Of a DNA stretch of 64,000 bases, positions 1 to 11,347 are shown in pieces; position 1 is the first letter of the stretch; every line of letters starts with the position of its first letter. This DNA comes from Asterias rubens (lineage: Eukaryota; Echinodermata; Asteroidea; Forcipulatida; Asteriidae). Both the position numbers and the translations under genes were made by a program. A model generated the notes under the pieces. It had not been told where the DNA came from. It saw only the letters and a list, made by a program, of their open reading frames with translations, and did not search any database. The DNA lies in NCBI RefSeq assembly GCF_902459465.1, contig NC_047070.1, forward strand, positions 7,614,554 to 7,678,553, read 5' to 3'.

Positions 1-445
1 GAAGCTATTGCGTTGCTATGGTAACGGTTGTGAAGCACAAGATGGCATTGGTTACATATATAGTAGCATAATATGCCTATAGACTACAGGTTGACCTGGC
101 TTAGTGTTTTGGTTATGTAGGTTGAGTTTGCTGTTGATTTGCTGTGAAATAATTATGTCCAAATTCCAAATACATTCAGAGACAACACTATGTGTGTTAA
201 ACATCGAAGAATTACCAGCAGCCAAACAAAAGCAACATAAAACTGCTCACAAACCAAAAAGGTATATAATTGCAGTGCTTGACAATGGCAGAATCCTTTA
301 TGGGCTAAGCATTAACTGCACTCACGGCAAAAATATGGAAATATTTTACACGAATCTATCAAATACAATTTTTTTTACAAGGATCCGCTGACCTTCCATT
401 CCACAGCATAGTGCAATGGCAATAAGCGACAGGTATCGAAAATAA
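1..445. other. Unassigned AT-rich sequence at left edge
   Basis: No coding exon, RNA gene or repeat boundary can be supported here. A 95-codon open frame starts at 104 but has no recognisable domain. Its surroundings have the same composition as the flanking non-coding sequence, so I do not call it a gene. Confidence 0.4.
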
Positions 446-748
446 ATTGCTAATTGTCAAAGACCAGTAACTCTTAAAATATGCACAAAATGACAAAAGG
501 GGAAAAAACATTGTTGCGCAAATTTGTGTGCCTATTTGTAAGTTTATATACAGATGCCCAATAGGTCTGAAATCTTTTTCTATTAATTGAGTGAAAAATT
601 TCCTCTTTCTCAAAAAATTTCATGAGGGAGCCGTTTCTCACAATGTTTTATACTACCAAAAGCTCTCCATTTCTCGTTACCAAGTCAGGTTTTTATGCTA
701 ACAATTATTTTGAGTAGTTACCGATAGTGTCCATCAGTGCCTTTATAA
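446..748 (+). mobile_element. Family A MITE, diverged copy
   Basis: The body matches the other family A copies in order: the TAATTGTCAAAGACCAGT start region, the GAGGGAGCCGTTTCTCACAA block, and the terminal TAGTTACCGATAGTGTCC with a degraded end. The left terminus is eroded. It has no coding capacity, so it is a non-autonomous DNA transposon remnant. Confidence 0.75.
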
Positions 749-1205
749 TAAACTTTTGATTTAAAGAAAGGGCACACAGGGCACATAGCAAAACTGCGTT
801 TACTTTTCCAACTTTTGAATTAACGTAGTAATTTTTGATGAAGAAAGAAATTCCCTAGAATTTGCATCGAGGTTTGTTTTAATAAAGATGACAAGGGATT
901 TATTATGCACAACAACTAATGGTTTATTTTATAATGGTAGGGCTTATTTTGCTTACGTGCATCCATCCATATTTTACCATGGTTGAATGTGCTTTCAATT
1001 TGTATTATGTACTGGACAACAAAGATGTCTTTGTAATAACCAAATGAGACGATTAATGTCACATTAGGAATCAGTCACTGTTGTTACTAAGGAAATGCAT
1101 TTTCATATTGTTCAGATCCTTACCACTGGTTAAAATGAGATGATATGTATCATGCTTTGTAAAGTTTCAATTTTACCGTTTCGGGAAACTGGAATAATGT
1201 ATTGA

Positions 1206-1573
1206 TTAAAGGCACTGGGGTGGATTTCACAAAGAGTTAAGACCACGTTTGGTACCAGCTCGAAATATACCACAACAACTTTCTTGGTAACGAGCAACGG
1301 ATAGCTTTTGATAAAATATTGTGAGAAACGATTGCCTCTGAAGTGAAGTAGTTAATGAGAAAGAGATCATTTCTAACCAAAATGTTTGAATCTGAGAAAG
1401 ACTTCAGACCACTGGAGCCTTTTTTCAATCATCTGAAAGCACAGAAGTTTGTACTTTTCTGTCAAATATGTTCTCGTATAACTTTGGTGACAAACTGATC
1501 CCAAACTTTTACAGATTGTTTATAAGTGAGTGCATGGTCTTAGACAATTACCAATAGTGTCCAGTGTCTTTTA
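1206..1573 (-). mobile_element. Family A MITE, chimeric left end
   Basis: This is a minus-oriented family A copy. It begins AAAGGCACTGG and then shows a short GGTGGATTTCACAAAG segment resembling family E ends. The family A body follows, with GTGAGAAACGATTGCCTCTG and the terminus CAATTACCAATAGTGTCCAG. The family E-like start suggests a chimera or a nested insertion. Confidence 0.65.
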
Positions 1574-1887
1574 TTTGAAATACGAATGTATGTACACAAT
1601 AAAAACTAACATCTTAAAATGTAACTTTTTTGCTGCTAGTTGGCAGAATTTTTTGTTTACCATTAAATAGCGCTATAGAAATTGGGCCCTAGTTACGTTT
1701 CTGATCTAATTGTAAAATTGTAAAACCTATACTTTGCCCTCATGCCCTGGCCACGGTGCGTATAAACAAACGCATTATTAGTTCATTCGTGTTGTTTAGC
1801 TTGAAGGATGGGTTTATTGATTTAGCTGAGGACCTTAATACTGAAACTGTTGCTATGCAACGCTTTTCCATTACACAAGAGTCTTAG

Positions 1888-2268
1888 TTAGAGGCAGTGG
1901 ACACTATTGATAATTGTCAAAGACCAGTCTTCACAGTTCGTGTATCTCAGCATGTGCACAAAATAACAAACCTGTGAAAGTTTGAGCTCAATCGGTCAAC
2001 GAAGTTGCGAGATAATAATGCAAGAAAAGAAACCTTGTCACACAAAGTTGTGTGCTTTCAGATGCTTGATTTCGAGACCTCAAATTCTAAATCTGAGATC
2101 TCGAGATCAAATTCGTGGAAAATTACTTCTTTCTCGAAAACTACTCCACTTCAGAGGGAGCCATTTCTCACAATGTTTTATATTATCAACCTCTCCACAT
2201 TACTCGTAATCAGAGGAGGTTTTATGATGATAATTATTTTGAGTAATTACCAATAGTGTCCACTGCCT
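1888..2268 (+). mobile_element. Family A MITE, near full length (first of an abutting pair)
   Basis: The copy runs from TTAGAGGCAGTGGACACTAT to CCAATAGTGTCCACTGCCTT. The two ends are inverted repeats of about 20 bp. It has no transposase. A second copy of the same family in the same orientation starts at its right end, with only a few shared bases between them. Confidence 0.85.
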
Positions 2269-2642
2269 TTAAAGACATTGGACACTATTGGTAATTGTCA
2301 AAGACTTCCAACTTGCTGTATCTCAACTATGCATAAAATAACAAACCTGTGACAATTTGAGCTCAATTGGTCGTCGAAGTTGCGAGATAATAATGAAAGA
2401 AAAAACAATCTTGTCACACGGAGTTGTGTGCTTTCAGATGCTTGGTTTCGAGACCCCAAGTTCTAAATCTGAGATTTTGAAATCAAATTCGTGGAAAATT
2501 ACTTCTTTCTCGAAAACTGCTCCACTTCAGAGGGAGCCGTTTCTCACAATGTTTTGTACTACCAACCTCTCCCCAAAGCTCGTTACCTATATTATAAGGT
2601 TTGTGCTAATAATTATTTTGAGTAATTACCAATAGTGTCCAC
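2269..2642 (+). mobile_element. Family A MITE, second of the abutting pair
   Basis: It starts TTAAAGACATTGGACACTAT and ends CCAATAGTGTCCACGAACC, where the last bases of the terminal repeat are lost. The body aligns along its whole length with the copy immediately upstream but differs at many positions. The pair is therefore not a recent tandem duplication. Confidence 0.85.
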
Positions 2643-2889
2643 GAACCTAACTTCATTATGACGCAATTGGTGGCTTTTGTGTGTAGCGGCTGGTTCGAAC
2701 CCCTATTCAGAATACAGTGCACTGAGCAAGAAAACCCAACCCGAACACCATAAAATTAGTGTTTGTTATTGAGTCATGATCTCCCCTCATATATTTCCTA
2801 CGGCTTGAATAATTGTGCATGAGGTATTTCTACCTCCATGATTGATCCAGGTATAGCATCAATGCTTCTTCAACAATCGTGCCTTTAGC

Positions 2890-3209
2890 TTGAAAGCATG
2901 GAGAGCTGCTGATAATATAAAACGTTGTGAGAAACGGCTCCCTCTGAAGTGACGTAGTTTTCGAGAAAGAAGTAATTTTGCACGAATTTTATTTCGAGAC
3001 CTCAGAATTAGATTATTAGGTCCCGAAATCAAGCATCTAAAAGCACAAATCTACGTGTGACAAGGGTGCTTTTCTTCCAACTGCGACGACCAATCGAGTT
3101 CAAATTTTCACAGGTTCGTTATCACGTGCATATGTTGAGTTCGAGATACAACAAATGAGAAGACTAGTCTTTGACAATTACCAAAGGTGGACACGCAGTG
3201 TCTTTAAAC
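2890..3209 (-). mobile_element. Family A MITE, minus orientation
   Basis: The reverse-strand body is recognisable from GTGAGAAACGGCTCCCTCTG through GACAATTACCAAAGGTGGAC to a degraded terminus, GTGTCTTTAA. The left inverted repeat is missing. Confidence 0.7.
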
Positions 3210-3571
3210 CAAGATTACTATTTTCTGTCCAACCACTAACATTGAAAGACACAGCCATTAAAAGAATAACAAGGTTGTTCTCTGCTGCCGTGCATCCCCC
3301 CCCCCCATTTGATATCTCTCATGGGGAACCCAAAAACCGGGCACCAAAAGATGATTTCAGTAGCTCGGTTGATGAATGAAGGCTATAAAAACGATAGCAC
3401 CGTTTACTTCAGCGGGATTGCGTCCAAAATTGAAAAAGAAAAACGGTTACAAAAAAGAAGTCGGTGAGCAGCGTTGGTTCTCGCCCTTTGGTGTTGAAAT
3501 GTCACTACATCACAGTGTTGGTTCATGTTATCAATTTGCAGGTCAAATATATATCTTAGTAGCAGAAATTA

Positions 3572-3884
3572 TAAAGGCACTAGCTATGTAATTGTCAAAG
3601 ACTAGTATTCTCACACTCGTATCCAAACATGCATAAAATAACAAATCTATGAAAGTGTGGACTCAAATTATTGGTCATCGAAGTTGCAATAAAATAATGA
3701 AAGAAAAAACACCCGTGTTGCACAATAAGTGTGTGATTTCAGTTGCCCTAAAAGACTTCAGGCCTGAAGTCTTAAAAAATTAATGTTTTACACTTTCAAC
3801 AGCCCTCTGTTGCTCGTTACCAAGTAAGTTTTTATGCTAACAATTATTTATAGTAAAAAAACAAAGTTGTCCAAGGTGTCTTTG
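3572..3884 (+). mobile_element. Family A MITE, diverged
   Basis: The start AAAGGCACTAGCTATGTAAT is followed by GTCAAAGACTAG. The end TGCTAACAATTATTTATAGT is followed by a degraded GTGTCTTTGA. An internal stretch carries AAAGACTTCAGGCCTGAAGTC, which is also seen in the copy at 48620-48990, so these two belong to one subfamily. Confidence 0.65.
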
Positions 3885-4511
3885 ATAACCATCAACCCCA
3901 TTGACAAGGGAAATGAGAAATGTTTGGTTTTTATCTCAAAATAACAATTGCTAACAAGTGTATACATCAAGTATTCAATTTCAGGGAAAATGAAGACGAA
4001 CTAGTAAACTTGACGACAACAACGATTATCGGTCGATTCATTTTAACTCATGACAAAGTTAAAGTATTCGAGTATCCCTTCCCGGGGTAAAATCCACTTT
4101 GCTGAATTGCCCGTTACGGTCATTTAGAGAAATGTCAACTCGAGCCTGTAGACTGTGAAGAGCTTTAGATCAAATAACATGCAAAATATGCGTCACGTTG
4201 TCAACTCCAGCACTTCCATTCCGGTGCTGTCCACACGACAGTTAGCAAGGGTCCCTTGCTTAGATTTAGTATGGTTGCGAAATCGCACCTCGTGCGAAAG
4301 GACAACTAGGTAAATAAAGGACGGCAAATTTGATATAACAAACACGACGGTCCCACCGACTGGAAAGGGTCCTCACACAGGGTAATGTTTTATGGGGCAT
4401 AAATGGGTTGAACAGGGGCATTTCGGGCCAGTTAAACCTGTAGATTGTTCCGTTTGCATTTCTCAAGCCCCTTTAATTTTCAGCACTCTTGTTGTGCCGT
4501 TTACTGTTAAG
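3885..4511. other. No gene or recognised repeat
   Basis: I see nothing that I can assign between the two family A copies. There are short open frames on both strands without domains or splice context. Confidence 0.4.
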
Positions 4512-4831
4512 TTCAAGGCAGTGGACCCTCTTGCTTATTTACTTAATAAAATAATTATTAGCACAAAAACCGTACTGGTAACGAGTAATGGGGAGAGGTT
4601 GATAGTATAAAACATTGTGAGAAACGGCTCCCTCGGAGGTCTCGAAATCAAGCATCTGAAAGCACACAACTTCGTGTGACAAGGGTGTTTTTTCTTTCAT
4701 CATTATCTCGCAACTTCGATGACCGATTGAGCTCAAATTTGTACAGGTTTGTTGTTTTATGCATATGTTGAGATACAGCAAGTGATAAGACTGGTCTTTG
4801 ACAATTACCAATAGTATCCAGTGTCTTTAAT
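4512..4831 (-). mobile_element. Family A MITE, internally deleted
   Basis: This minus-oriented copy starts TTCAAGGCAGTGGACCCTC and ends ACCAATAGTATCCAGTGTC. Part of the body is missing just after the AAACGGCTCCCTC block, which makes it shorter than the roughly 380-bp full-length form. Confidence 0.75.
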
Positions 4832-5235
4832 CTGACAAGAGTGTACGAAAACGAATGAAAATTTGTCTGCGTGTAAACGAAAAACACATTTTCTAAAACT
4901 GTTTAATCTAAAAGCCCCAATTTTAAATGGGGAAGGAAGATGCACAGACCCCACCCCTTCCCATATAGTTACGCCACTAGATAGGGACTATACCCATTTC
5001 CGAGTCAGTGTGCAGCACGACCCGTATTGGTAGGTGACACCGGAATCTGGTTAATAATCACAAAATATTTCAGTAACTTTATTGATGAATTGGCTCCTCA
5101 GGTAGGCCCGTATCAACCATAAGTGCAGTTTCAAATATCCGTTCCGGAAAGCCAAATCCTGTTTAATTGTTCAACATGGAATGCTCGACCGTGTGCTTAG
5201 AAACAAAGCTATACGGTGTGGGATCAAGATGGCTC

Positions 5236-5457
5236 TAGACCCTTCCCATGAAATATGTAAATTGCACGTAGCGCGTGCGCACTAACGTTTTGGTTGGCAA
5301 AATGAGGGAACATTGCGCTGTTTTGTACACGGCTAATGGGTGCGTGATGCAGACGCGATTGCGCGTCTGCTTAGTGCACAACTCTATGGCGTTTGCCAAA
5401 CAGCGGGGTCTGTACGCATGCGTGAATGTAGTTAGCATATTTCATGGGAAGGGTCCA
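5236..5457. mobile_element. Family F MITE, full length
   Basis: The terminal inverted repeats read TAGACCCTTCCCATGAAATA at the left and CATATTTCATGGGAAGGGTC at the right. The interior contains self-complementary CAGACGCGATTGCGCGTCTG. A second full copy lies in the last intron of ACTR1 (40681-40889) and one solo end lies at 18378-18463. Confidence 0.85.
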
Positions 5458-5867
5458 TTACGTCCCCATCCCCAACATGTACATCCCAACACAACCTACG
5501 CATTAATGTAGCCTGCACGTTTGCACATGGATTCTCAGTGCATCCCCATAGCTATTTATATCTCCCTATTTGTGTCCTGATAAAATTAACACCACTCCTC
5601 TAAAAGACTTTGTTCTCAACATTCCTATTGTGTCTCTCTAGAGTTCCCGTTCATAAGATATTTTGTTTCCACGACAGTCTGCATTCAATCTCCAAATGGA
5701 ACTATCATGTACTGCAAATTCCTCATTATACAGCCCCATGACCAAATACCACTCTTGAATGGACCTGTTCTATCCATGGTCCGCCATTTTGGATTGCGCG
5801 CGTGTTGCATAAAGCGTTACCAAGATTATGATCACGTCAGATGAACTGGGTCACAAACTAGGGTTTT

Positions 5868-6020
5868 AAAAAATACGCAACAAATCACAAACCTGTGAAG
5901 TTTTAGACTCAATTGTTTGTCGAAGTTGCGAGAGAATAATGGAAGAAAAACACCCTTGTCGCACAAGTTGTGTGCTTTCAGATGCCTTGAATTTGGGACC
6001 TCGGCTGAGATTAATTGTGT
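5868..6020 (+). mobile_element. Family A MITE fragment
   Basis: Only the middle of family A is present, covering the CACAAACCTGTGAAG, CGAAGTTGCGAGA and CCCTTGTCGCACAA blocks. Neither end remains. A further fragment begins at 6600, so the two may be parts of one interrupted copy. Confidence 0.6.
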
Positions 6021-6599
6021 GACATAAGGGCCATTTTCACAGAGCGGTCACATAATAATGACCTTTCAGCATTGAGAACAAAGTTTGTCAGTTAAAATTT
6101 CCGTCACTTCATTCATGCATGACGTCATTATGCAAATCCTCTTTTGAAATCGTGCTTGCCATGCGTGTTGATCCGAACGCCATTTTTGTATTCACTATAA
6201 AACATTGTGGTATCCAAAATCACAAAATCTTATCTTAGCAAAATGTACAAAAGTGACGATCAGAATCAACAATCTTTGAAAAGGTATATAACTGGCTAGT
6301 GTTGCCTGCCATGAGCAATACAGGGGGCAGTCTGCCGCACATTATGCGAGGAATGTGATCATTTTTGTCCGAAGGCATCGAAGTGCGCCCTCTAGTCTTC
6401 GAGAAGTCAACCTCACCCTTAAAATTTGCTTGGCAGTGCCACAGGAGGTTCTGGGCGCCCCCCCCCCCCAACCCCAAACGACGCACTTGCTTGAACAAAC
6501 TTCCTCTGAAAGCGCCCTCTATTGAATCACCCCCATCCACACCTTTGCTATCTATCAGTCACCTCGACAAAATTGCATACACCCCCCCCCCCTAAAAAT
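6021..6599. other. Unassigned segment between two family A fragments
   Basis: The segment contains two homopolymer C runs, near 6458 and 6581, and no supported coding exon. It could be an insertion that split one family A copy, but I cannot identify its own ends. Confidence 0.3.
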
Positions 6600-6943
6600 A
6601 AAATAAAATGTGACAAATTTGGGCTCAATTTGTCATTGAAGGTGCGAGGAATAATGGAAGATAAATTACCCTTGTCGCACTATTTGTGCGCTTTCAGATG
6701 CTTTGAATTCAAGACCCATGCAAGCTGACGTCTCGAATTCAATTCAAATAGTTTAGTGAGAAACTCCTTCTTTCTCAGGGGAGCCCTTTCTCACAATGTT
6801 TTATACTAGTCAATTCTTTGTTCAACCCCAAAAATCAATGTTTTATACTATCAACAGCTCTCCATTGCTCTTTTACCAAGTACGTTTTAAGCTCACAATT
6901 ATTTTAAGTAATTAACCACTAAGTGTCCAGTGCATTTTACTAT
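6600..6943 (+). mobile_element. Family A MITE, right part
   Basis: Recognisable blocks are GTGACAAATTTGGGCTCAAT, TTTCTCACAATGTTTTATAC and the terminus CACTAAGTGTCCAGTGCATT. The block TCAATGTTTTATACTATCAA repeats within the copy, giving a short internal duplication. Confidence 0.65.
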
Positions 6944-6984
6944 ACGGGGGACAGAATCTCAGGGGAACATATTTTCCAATGGCA

Positions 6985-7440
6985 CCGGTCGGTGTCAGAC
7001 GCAATTGTGTCCGCCATGCAATGCTGTCCACTCCGGACTCTTTTGCATACTCAATCGTGTCCGGGGCTATGCAAAAACCGTCCGGTGGCCATGTACATGA
7101 CTAGTCTGTATAGCATGTATGAGTTGCGAGCGTGCTTGCACTGAACCAACGGCCGAACATGCACTTGAGCTTGTTAAAAAATTGCGAACGTGTTCCGTCG
7201 ACCAAGGGCGTTTAATTTACTGCAAGGACGGTTGTGCACGGGGGCGGACACGACTGCATATGCAAATGTGTCCGGGTGGACACAATTGCATTATGCAGCA
7301 GCGTCCGGGCGGACACAATTGCATTATGCAGCAGCGTCCGGGCGGACACAATTGCATATGCAAAACCGTCCGGCGGACATTATTGCATATGCAATAATGT
7401 CCTCCGGATAGTATTGCATAGAGGACATTATTGCATGCGA
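6985..7440. repeat. GTCCG/TTGCAT minisatellite with 33-bp core
   Basis: The region is built from alternating GTCCGGNGGACA and ATTGCATATGCAAT motifs, each self-complementary. Between about 7270 and 7370 the spacing becomes regular at 33 bp for about three units. Open frames on both strands here, rich in Gly-His-Asn-Cys, are by-products of the repeat. Confidence 0.75.
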
Positions 7441-7497
7441 CACCGGCTGGAAACGGGAAATAATGAGTACGGCCTATATGTCGGAAGCTCGGCATAA

Positions 7498-9221
7498 TAT
7501 TTTGGAGGAATTATGGTTGCCACATTACGGAGGGAAAACGAAGAACATTTTCCAAAATAACTTTACTATTCCCAACCAGGTCTACTGGGAACACTGAACC
7601 AAAATTTTGTTTCGTTCATATCGTTCATTTTCTATTTAAGATCAACCGCCAGTGCCTTTCTATTACAATAATTCAGAAAAAATTGATGTTCTTTTAAGAT
7701 AGATAATTAATTCTTTATTGCTGTCGTAAACTGGTATAGAAATTTAAACAAACAGTCATTAAACAGTATGTTTTGTATGCGACATTCACACAGACCTAAT
7801 CATCATGCACGTATACAAAGAAATGGGTCATGAAACACAATATCATTTTGAGAAGAGCAATAACAATGTGCCTCGTAATTCCTGGAATGATTGAATAATG
7901 GCGACAGCCTTATAAAGGAGTCCAATTCACGGAGGCATTATCTTTAGAGCAATTATTCAAAAATCTAATGGACGAGAGTATACTGAAATGTGAAAAACAA
8001 TAAATGATGGTCAAGTTGTTGATTAGCTTTCAATAGACTCTCCGAAAGTCGGTTGGTCGAACGAATTTAATACAGTGTCATTAAAAAAAACCTACTTCGG
8101 TTGAAAAGGGTACAATGGGTACTTTTACGATACAAAACACTGTCCATAGATTCACATTAAACTTACACGGTTTGAAGATAATGCCGATTGAAAGCTTCCC
8201 TTAAAATAGTGTCGAGGTGCTATCTTTTACTTTTTAAATGAGTAAACCAATCATTTAAATTTAACGTTCACAAAGTTATTCGACGTTTTGTGTTACAGGA
8301 AAAGGCCCTATCCTCGGCAAACACGTTAGGCTATTATTATTCCGCTTTTGGAACAAAATTCAATACAAAACAATACAAAGATATTAACTCTATTCGTTTC
8401 TCCATGGTTTTATTGAAGGCCTAAAATGGCATTATGTGTGCATTACAATACAATCTTATGAGCTCACTACGACAAGTTTTGATATAATATTAAAAGACAC
8501 ACTTGGAACATATGTGTATAAATATAAAGAAAATATAACTCCTTTTATATCAGAAAAATTAAAGTCACCTGGAAATATAATTTGTTTTTCTTTCAAACAT
8601 AAGAGTATATGCTTACGAACAATAAAACATTTTTTTTAGTAATTGTTTGTCACGATTTATATGTTAAAAAAATATATAAAGTTGTTTGGGGGCTGACTCC
8701 GCCTACCATTTTTGTGACGTCAATCGAGGCAGACTTTGCCTGCAATGCGTATAGTAAACACACGTGCAAAGTACATGTACGTCCAAGTCGTGAGTTGGTA
8801 CATTTCAAAAAGTGTTTTTCTGCATTCAGCAGCAATACACCTGGTCGGCATTGCCGGAAAAAAACATTTTTTTTATTTTTTGAAACGTACAAACTCACGA
8901 TTTGGTCCGTATATGGGTCTTCCGACGCACTTTTTTACCTCATGTCTTCCGATTTTGATGAAAATTGCTGTGCTTGTAGGTCCTAATGAGCAATGAATGC
9001 ACACCAATTTTCAGCCCGATCGGACTTTCCATGTGGTCAGGGCAGAATCCACTAAAATCTGAATTCTTTTGGGTAAAATACCACCTTTTTGGTAAAAAAT
9101 ATGTCATAACCATGTCAATTTTTATCACATATATGCAAATTTGGTATCAAATTGATGAGAATTGCATGCTCAAATCAATTCTTTCATCAAAAATAAATTT
9201 TCTGAAATGTAGGTCACTGTA
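7498..9221. other. Gene-free AT-rich stretch
   Basis: No exon or repeat boundary can be supported. The segment at about 8690-9060 is less AT-rich and has long open frames on both strands. None has a recognisable domain, and I leave it unassigned. Confidence 0.35.
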
Positions 9222-9500
9222 ATCTTTAATATGTTATCGTGACCTTTGACCCCGTTTTTGAAATAATGTATCATTCCAAAAATCAACGAAATAACAATCA
9301 TTTGATAGAGCATGTCTTCCTCTATCAGAATCCACTAAGAAACAGTTGGGCTCTTCAAAATTTACAAGTTTATGACTATTTTTGTACAAGTACCGTGATC
9401 TTTAATATGTTATCGTGACCTTTGACCCAATTTGTGAAACAACGCATCATTCCAAAAACCAACAAAATAAAAATCACTTGATAGAACATGTTTTCCACCC
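9222..9500 (+). repeat. Tandem duplication, about 170-bp period, two units
   Basis: The block CTTTAATATGTTATCGTGAC, followed by CTTTGACCC and then CATCATTCCAAAAA, CAACRAAATAA and TGATAGARCATG, occurs at about 9222 and again at about 9392 in the same orientation. No coding function is apparent. Confidence 0.75.
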
Positions 9501-10143
9501 AACTTGATCATTATCATTACAAAATTGTAAAGAGCAAATTTCACCAGAAGCAAATGTTTTATGAAAAATCTACATTAGTAATACTGGACGCAGTATTTCT
9601 CAATCGCCTTCAAAGTGCTCTCTGCCCAGGTATCTTTAACAGTGCGAACTAGTTGATCTTCGGGATCCATTTGCTTCTTTACCAGAAATATTTAACATAG
9701 CCTATACATGAAAAATTAAATAAAATCTTCAAAGGCAAGACATCTAGGCTATTTCATTGTATTTGAAACATTTTCAACCAAGAACATTAATACTAAATAT
9801 CAGTGCCAACACTGTTGACTGGTTGCATATTATCCTTAAAAGATAAAGTAGGGTTTCAAAGTTAAAGTAAGAGTAAACAAAAAAGACAAACCTACACACC
9901 TTTCCCCACACTAACTGTACATAATGAAATAATAAAAAATATCCAAACCAAGGGTTGATGACCACAACCTTTAGCCTAAGGGTGAACACAAAGTTGGCTG
10001 CAATTGCACTTTTAAGAACTGACCTGTTCAGTGCTATAATAAATATGATATTGCACAAAAATAACAGTGACAACATTGCTGAACTAAACCTAGTCCAAAC
10101 AATGAGGCAACAAAAAGAGTTCAATTATCAGGTCAACAAATAT

Positions 10144-10395
10144 TGTAGCGGCTGCGGCTGTGATCGACGGGTATATAGGCGGCGCCAGCACGACTCCCCA
10201 TCGGAGCACTGCTGGTGACCCCTGCAGGCCGATCGGGGAACCCGCTCGCAAGATAGGGCGTCCTCTGGCCTAAGCTCTTAGGCATTTCTCTCGTGTATTT
10301 AGTATGATTCGTCGAGTGCAAAATATAAAGCTCCGGTGAATTGTATCTTCTTGCGTCATTAAACTGTGTACATTGCAACCCCGGTCAACACTACA
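10144..10395 (+). mobile_element. Probable solo LTR
   Basis: This 252-bp segment begins TGTAG and ends CTACA, a 5-bp inverted terminus of the TG...CA kind. It is flanked on both sides by ATAT, which fits a 4-bp target duplication. It is markedly more GC-rich than its surroundings. It has a TATA-like GTATATAGG near 10170 and a polyadenylation-like AATATAAAG near 10322, the order expected for U3-R-U5. No internal retroelement genes adjoin it. The low complexity of ATAT keeps confidence moderate. Confidence 0.5.
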
Positions 10396-10447
10396 ATATG
10401 TATGTGTGTGAAGATAAAAAAAAAAAAACTGTTTTTTGCTCCGTTTT

Positions 10448-10808
10448 TTAAAGCCATTGGACAATTTTGGTAAACAGTGTTGTCCAGGCCCACACTTCGT
10501 GTATCACAACTTATAATATATAAAATAAAAAACCTGTGAAAGTTTAGGCTCAATCGGTCATCGGAGTCGGGAGAAAATGTTTCCGCACGTTTCTCCGTGT
10601 CATGACATGTTTTTAAAATAAATCCGTACTTCTCGACAACGAGAATTGATTTAATGTTTTCTCAAAAAGTAAAGCATTTCATGGAATAATATTTCAAGAG
10701 AAGTCTTTCACCATAACCTTCTCTAAACGCTGTAAGTTATTTGTAAAACTGTAATCTGTTATTTGTAAAACTTTTTTTTTTTTTTTTCTGTTCCGAAAAG
10801 GCTTTAAG
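10448..10808 (+). mobile_element. Family B MITE
   Basis: It starts TTAAAGCCATTGGACAATTT and ends GTTCCGAAAAGGCTTTAAG. It shares its body with the copy at 26319-26692, including AAACAGTGTTGTCCA, AGCATTTCATGGAATAATAT and the AAGAGAAGTCTTTCACCAT block. It is distantly similar to family A in the CCTGTGAAAGTTTAGGCTCA region, so A and B may share an ancestor. Confidence 0.8.
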
Positions 10809-10970
10809 GGCAAGGGAACCAAGGCATTTTCTCCTCGGTTAATGAGCACCACATGAGGAAATTGTCAATCTACTGGATCGATATAGGGGCACAAAGACAT
10901 TGACCAGCAGGGGGGCATGGAGAACCTCTCCTTTGCTGCCTACATGAAGCATCAGGATACAGGGACTATA
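10809..10970 (+). repeat. Family G dispersed repeat
   Basis: The segments ACCAAGGCATTTTCTC, GAGCACCACATGAGGAAATT and TTGACCAGCAGGGGGGCA recur in the same order at 32158-32320. Here the repeat lies in the 3' flank of the large minus-strand gene. I see no inverted ends. Confidence 0.6.
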
Positions 10971-11347
10971 TACAAGTACAACCACAAGGGACAACAGATT
11001 CCCCGGTGTTGGGTGAAGACGGACGTCTACAAAGATCCTTAGTTGGAAAGCATATACATACAAAAGAAAAAGTGTTAGTCAACAAACAAAAGAGGGAGAA
11101 GAAGGTCCCAAGTTTCTGATGTTAACAAACTGGTATGGGTGTGAGCAGGTATACACATTCAATCCAGGGACCTATCACAAAAGAGGACAATTTTTGAGTC
11201 CAAGGTTCAGGAAAGGCCCACAGTTGGAAAACGTGTAAAAAACCAATCGGAGCTGTTGCAAAAAAGTTTAAACAAGAGAGGGTCAATGGGAGGTCCACGG
11301 TTGGGTTGCAGGCGTATACAAACATGGGTGAGTGTGCATCTGTGACA

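Noticed and set aside
7119..7497. Gly/His/Cys-rich frames on both strands
   Set aside because: Products of the 33-bp repeat; equally open on both strands with no start context.
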